From Thermoproteales archaeon (GTDB lineage Archaea; Thermoproteota; Thermoprotei; Thermoproteales; Thermocladiaceae), in contig JAMOMD010000071.1 of NCBI GenBank assembly GCA_027068725.1, forward strand, positions 1 through 14,742: a stretch of 14,742 nt of DNA, given 5' to 3'. A program made the position numbers and the translations under genes. The notes below the pieces were generated by a model. That model saw only the letters and a list, made by a program, of their open reading frames with translations, made no database searches and was not told the DNA's origin. Positions 12,453 through 14,742 of the stretch are shown here, in pieces (the first letter of the stretch is position 1; every line of letters begins with the position of its first letter).

Positions 12453-12460
12453 CTAAAAAT
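12453..12460 (+). promoter_or_regulatory. TATA-like promoter element of the Sm-like gene operon
   Basis: CTAAAAAT is centred about 25 nt ahead of the ATG at 12481, the leaderless spacing seen at other genes here. A stronger box, ATTTATAAAA near 12393-12402, could serve a second, longer transcript. The 197-bp region 12284-12480 holds several more TATA-like words and no gene I can support. Confidence 0.4.
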
Positions 12461-12480
12461 GATCCCCAAGAACGTGTACC

Positions 12481-12744
12481 ATGAGCATGTCTACGTCTTC
12501 GCAGATAATTCAGCCACTGAAAATCTTCCAGAAACTAGTTGGAAAGAGTGTAATAGTGAGACTGAAGAATAACAAGGCCATACGTGGAATACTCACTGCA
12601 TATGATAACTGCATGAACGTTGTTCTCGACGATGCCGAGGAGATTGATCCAAAGACCAGCCAGACCATTGTCAAGTATGGCAGAGTCTACATTAGGGGTA
12701 ACCAAGTGTTGTTTATCTCCACAACTGACGTAGTTCTAGGATAA
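12481..12744 (+). CDS. Sm-like archaeal RNA-binding protein (LSm)
   Basis: Archaeal Sm protein of 87 residues, expected to form a heptameric ring that binds uridine-rich RNA in the cytosol. The Sm1 motif spans about 19-53 (LVGKSVIVRLKNNKAIRG, then TAYDNCMNVVLDDAEEI) and includes D42 and N46 of the RNA-binding loop. Sm2 (about 67-80, GRVYIRGNQVLFIS) contains the R-G-N triplet (72-74) that contacts the base. A variable linker of typical length separates them. Two in-frame ATGs (12481 and 12487) are possible starts; the first fits the TATA-like box 25 nt upstream. The S-adenosylmethionine synthetase gene begins five bases after its stop, so the two share an mRNA. The family assignment is secure; the RNA targets are unknown. 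Confidence 0.95.
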   Translation: MSMSTSSQIIQPLKIFQKLVGKSVIVRLKNNKAIRGILTAYDNCMNVVLDDAEEIDPKTSQTIVKYGRVYIRGNQVLFISTTDVVLG

Positions 12745-12749
12745 GGAAA

Positions 12750-13988
12750 ATGACGAACATTCGGGTCAGTAGAATATCAACAGTACCCACGTACAAGAGG
12801 GACGTAGAGTTTGTTGAGAGGAAAGGAACGGGTCACCCAGACTACATTGCGGATGCCATAGCTGAGGCAGCGAGCGTCGGCTTGTCGAGGTACTATAAGG
12901 AGAAGTATGGAATGATACTACACCACAACGTGGATAAGGTACTAGTCGTGGGTGGGCAGGCACGTCCAGAGTTTGGTGGTGGCGAGGTCATAAGACCCAT
13001 CAGGATAATTGTTGCAGGAAGAGCAACAACAAGTGTCGAAGTTGAGCGTAATGGAAAGAGAGAGCACGACATCGTGCCTGTCGAGGAAATAATCGTAGAG
13101 GCAGCAAAGAAGTGGCTCTCAAACAATTTCAGATTCCTAGATGTTGAAAATCACGTAGTCATAGAGTGTGCCATAGGTTCAGGAAGCGTAGATCTAGTAA
13201 GTGTGTACAAGAAGGGCATAGAGAAGGTTAAGGTACCATTAGCAAACGACACAAGTCTAGGCGTTGGATTTGCACCGCTTACACCAACAGAGAAGCTCGT
13301 GTACGAGGTTGAGCGTCTAATAAACTCACGCGAGTTCAAGCAGAAGATTCCCGCTGCTGGAGAAGACGTGAAAGTCATGGCATTCAGGAAGGGCAATACC
13401 GTGACTCTCACAGTGGCATGTGCACTAATTAGTTCACAGGTACGTGATAAGGACGAGTACCTGAACATAAAGGAGGAAATTAAGAGAGCAATCGAGGACT
13501 TCGCAAGCAAGATTGTCCCAGAGCTAGACGTTGAAGTTCATGTAAACACTGCAGACGATCCTGACCATGGAATATTCTACCTAACAATAACTGGAACATC
13601 TGCAGAAAGTGGAGATGATGGATGTACAGGACGTGGAAACAGAGTTCGCGGTCTAATAACACCAATGAGACCAATGAGCATGGAAGCTGCAGCAGGCAAA
13701 AACCCTGTTAGCCACATTGGAAAACTGTATAATGTACTTGCAAACCTGATCGCGGAGAAAATACACAACGAGCTCAAGGACATTGATGAGGTACATGTAT
13801 ACATGCTCAGTCAGATAGGCAAGCCAATTAACCAGCCACTGTCAGTCAATGTTGACCTCATAACAAGTAGAGAGCTCACAGGTAACATAATAAATGAGGT
13901 AGAGGCAATAGTTCAGGAAGAGTTGAACAATATAACAAAACTCACAGACCTAATAATATCAGGAAACTTGCCAATACCACTATTCTAA
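12750..13988 (+). CDS. mat: S-adenosylmethionine synthetase, archaeal type
   Basis: Makes S-adenosylmethionine from methionine and ATP in the cytosol. The 412-residue protein is of the archaeal type, which differs strongly from bacterial MetK. It shows ERKGTGHPDYIADAIAEA (23-40), NDTSLGVGFAPLTPTE (166-181), TADDP (267-271), and the most conserved block, GTSAESGDDGCTGRGNR (282-298) followed by GLITPMRPMSMEAAAGKNP (301-319). Length and motifs indicate an intact enzyme. The ATG at 12750 follows AAGGAAA, a plausible ribosome binding site, five bases after the Sm-like gene stop. The product feeds methylations, polyamine synthesis and radical SAM reactions; the aminofutalosine synthase encoded at 9325-10398 uses it as a co-substrate. 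Confidence 0.97.
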   Translation: MTNIRVSRISTVPTYKRDVEFVERKGTGHPDYIADAIAEAASVGLSRYYKEKYGMILHHNVDKVLVVGGQARPEFGGGEVIRPIRIIVAGRATTSVEVERNGKREHDIVPVEEIIVEAAKKWLSNNFRFLDVENHVVIECAIGSGSVDLVSVYKKGIEKVKVPLANDTSLGVGFAPLTPTEKLVYEVERLINSREFKQKIPAAGEDVKVMAFRKGNTVTLTVACALISSQVRDKDEYLNIKEEIKRAIEDFASKIVPELDVEVHVNTADDPDHGIFYLTITGTSAESGDDGCTGRGNRVRGLITPMRPMSMEAAAGKNPVSHIGKLYNVLANLIAEKIHNELKDIDEVHVYMLSQIGKPINQPLSVNVDLITSRELTGNIINEVEAIVQEELNNITKLTDLIISGNLPIPLF

Positions 13989-14024
13989 ATTTTGGACACT
14001 AGTTTAGGGGTAGAGAAATTCTAA

Positions 14025-14063
14025 AAATTACTTTTTCACAAATTTTGAAAAGGTTAGAAAAGT
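14025..14063. terminator. Possible T-rich bidirectional terminator
   Basis: Between the convergent genes ending at 13988 and 14079, the sequence has ACTTTTTCAC on the plus strand and CCTTTTCAAAATTTG on the minus strand. They form a weak imperfect inverted repeat. T-rich runs terminate archaeal transcription, so this could end both transcripts. Weak evidence. Confidence 0.3.
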
Positions 14064-14078
14064 ATTTACTAGCTCAGA

Positions 14079-14742
14079 TTATATTGTTAGAGGTAGATCG
14101 ATGCTATCTCCTGGATTTAGTATCAATACCTTTACCTGTGGACAAATCTTCTCTACAAGGTCCTTGAACACCTCAGGATCCTGTCTAATCTCTGGGAACG
14201 TGTTATAGTGCATTGGTATTACATACCTTGGCTTTATCATTTGAACAGCAAGTGCAGCTTCTCTTGGACTCATTGTGAATGTTCCTCCTATTGGTAGTAG
14301 TGCTATGTCAATATTGAATAGTTTTCCTATTAACTCCATGTCTGAGAATATTCCTGTATCACCAGCATGGTATATTGTGACGTCAGGTGTTATTATTACA
14401 AAACCTGCTGGTGAGCCTCTTGTTGAGCTATGTACTGCCGGTGTCATGTAGACCTCTATCTCGCTTGTGAGTTTTACAGATCCTCCAATATTCATTGGTA
14501 TAACATTCTTAACTCCCTGCTCTGATAGGTAGAGCGTTAACTCGTATATTGCGACAACAGTTGAATTGAATTTCTTTGCTATTTCAACAGTCTCTCCTAA
14601 ATGGTCACCGTGATCGTGTGTGACTAGTATGAAATCGACTTTTTTCAAGTCTTCTAACGTTACTGGTGATTTTGGATTTGTTATCCATGGATCTATCAGA
14701 ATCACGTTGTCGTATATTGTTAGTTCAAATGCTGCATGTCCA
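14079..14742 (-). CDS. UPF0173-type metal-dependent hydrolase, 5' end cut by window
   Basis: Metallo-beta-lactamase-fold hydrolase of the UPF0173 family. About 220 residues are visible, and only a few N-terminal residues should be missing, since the frame stays open to the last base and reads GHAAFELTIYDNVILIDPW, the usual start of the family after M-x-x-x-x-L. The GTG at 14705 inside this stretch is therefore not the start. Metal ligands are present: THDHGDH (H-x-H-x-D-H), then AVHSS, then HAGDTGIF, then PMHYNTF near the end. These proteins bind two metals and are presumed hydrolases of unknown substrate. It is cytosolic, with no signal peptide visible. It converges on the S-adenosylmethionine synthetase gene, with 90 bp between. 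The family call is strong; the physiological role is unknown. Confidence 0.92.
   Translation of the reverse strand, partial: GHAAFELTIYDNVILIDPWITNPKSPVTLEDLKKVDFILVTHDHGDHLGETVEIAKKFNSTVVAIYELTLYLSEQGVKNVIPMNIGGSVKLTSEIEVYMTPAVHSSTRGSPAGFVIITPDVTIYHAGDTGIFSDMELIGKLFNIDIALLPIGGTFTMSPREAALAVQMIKPRYVIPMHYNTFPEIRQDPEVFKDLVEKICPQVKVLILNPGDSIDLPLTI

Noticed and set aside
12132..12572. Plus-strand frame of 146 codons across the small gene and the Sm-like gene
   Set aside because: It is antisense to one supported gene and out of frame with another, with no family-like sequence.
14703..14705. GTG as the start of the UPF0173 gene
   Set aside because: The frame remains open to the window edge and encodes the family's conserved G-H-A-A-F start region, so the gene is simply cut off.
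1..14742. tRNA, CRISPR, transposase or integrase features
   Set aside because: None were found by reading both strands: no regularly spaced long repeats, no cloverleaf-like sequence ending in CCA or a T-loop consensus, and no mobile-element protein.

Overview
The window looks like chromosomal DNA of a hyperthermophilic crenarchaeon, most likely of the Desulfurococcales/Pyrodictiaceae type. This is inferred from gene content, not from a search. The pointers are an archaeal-type S-adenosylmethionine synthetase behind an Sm-like protein gene, an archaeal CoaBC, a KaiC-like ATPase, an AbrB-fold regulator, frequent GTG/TTG starts, and TATA-like boxes about 25 nt upstream of start codons, as expected for leaderless mRNAs. 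Composition is AT-leaning, with many AGT, TAT and ATA codons. Genes are tightly packed, often with ATGA overlaps. I see no tRNA, rRNA, CRISPR array, insertion sequence or prophage, and no gene-free stretch above 200 bases.

Layout. 1-1535: two multi-pass membrane proteins of unknown function, convergent. 1613-5018 (minus strand): a compact operon, read from 5018 downward, of a KaiC-like ATPase, an ABC ATPase and two ABC-2 type permeases. The downstream minus-strand membrane gene at 822-1535 probably has its own promoter. 5089-5846 (plus): a tandem AbrB-like protein overlapping by ATGA with a small cysteine-rich protein that faintly resembles a degenerate nucleotidyltransferase. It diverges from the KaiC operon across 70 bp that hold palindromes. 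5897-7120: CoaBC of coenzyme A synthesis. 7223-7996: a helix-turn-helix protein behind a dense array of short direct and inverted repeats around its TATA box, probably an autoregulatory operator. 8001-9194 (minus): an alkaline-phosphatase-superfamily phosphodiesterase. 9325-11942: a futalosine-type menaquinone cluster, mqnE and mqnA (plus, ATGA overlap) and mqnD (minus, overlapping the 3' end of mqnA by 18 bp). 12056-12283 (minus): a small membrane protein with an acidic tail and locally GC-rich codons. 12481-13988: Sm-like protein and S-adenosylmethionine synthetase, 5 bp apart. 14079-14742 (minus): a UPF0173-type metallo-beta-lactamase-fold hydrolase cut by the window edge.

How the parts connect. 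MqnA makes 3-[(1-carboxyvinyl)oxy]benzoate from chorismate, MqnE joins it to S-adenosylmethionine to give aminofutalosine, and MqnD makes 1,4-dihydroxy-6-naphthoate later in the route. The cell therefore probably respires with menaquinone. S-adenosylmethionine synthetase, encoded 2 kb away, supplies MqnE's co-substrate, although the two need not be co-regulated. MqnC, the futalosine hydrolase/deaminase step and the prenyltransferase are not in the window. The most interesting unexplained items are the repeat-rich operator at 7116-7222, the tandem AbrB / nucleotidyltransferase-like pair diverging from the KaiC-ABC exporter operon, and the complementary GC blocks flanking the small gene at 12056-12283.
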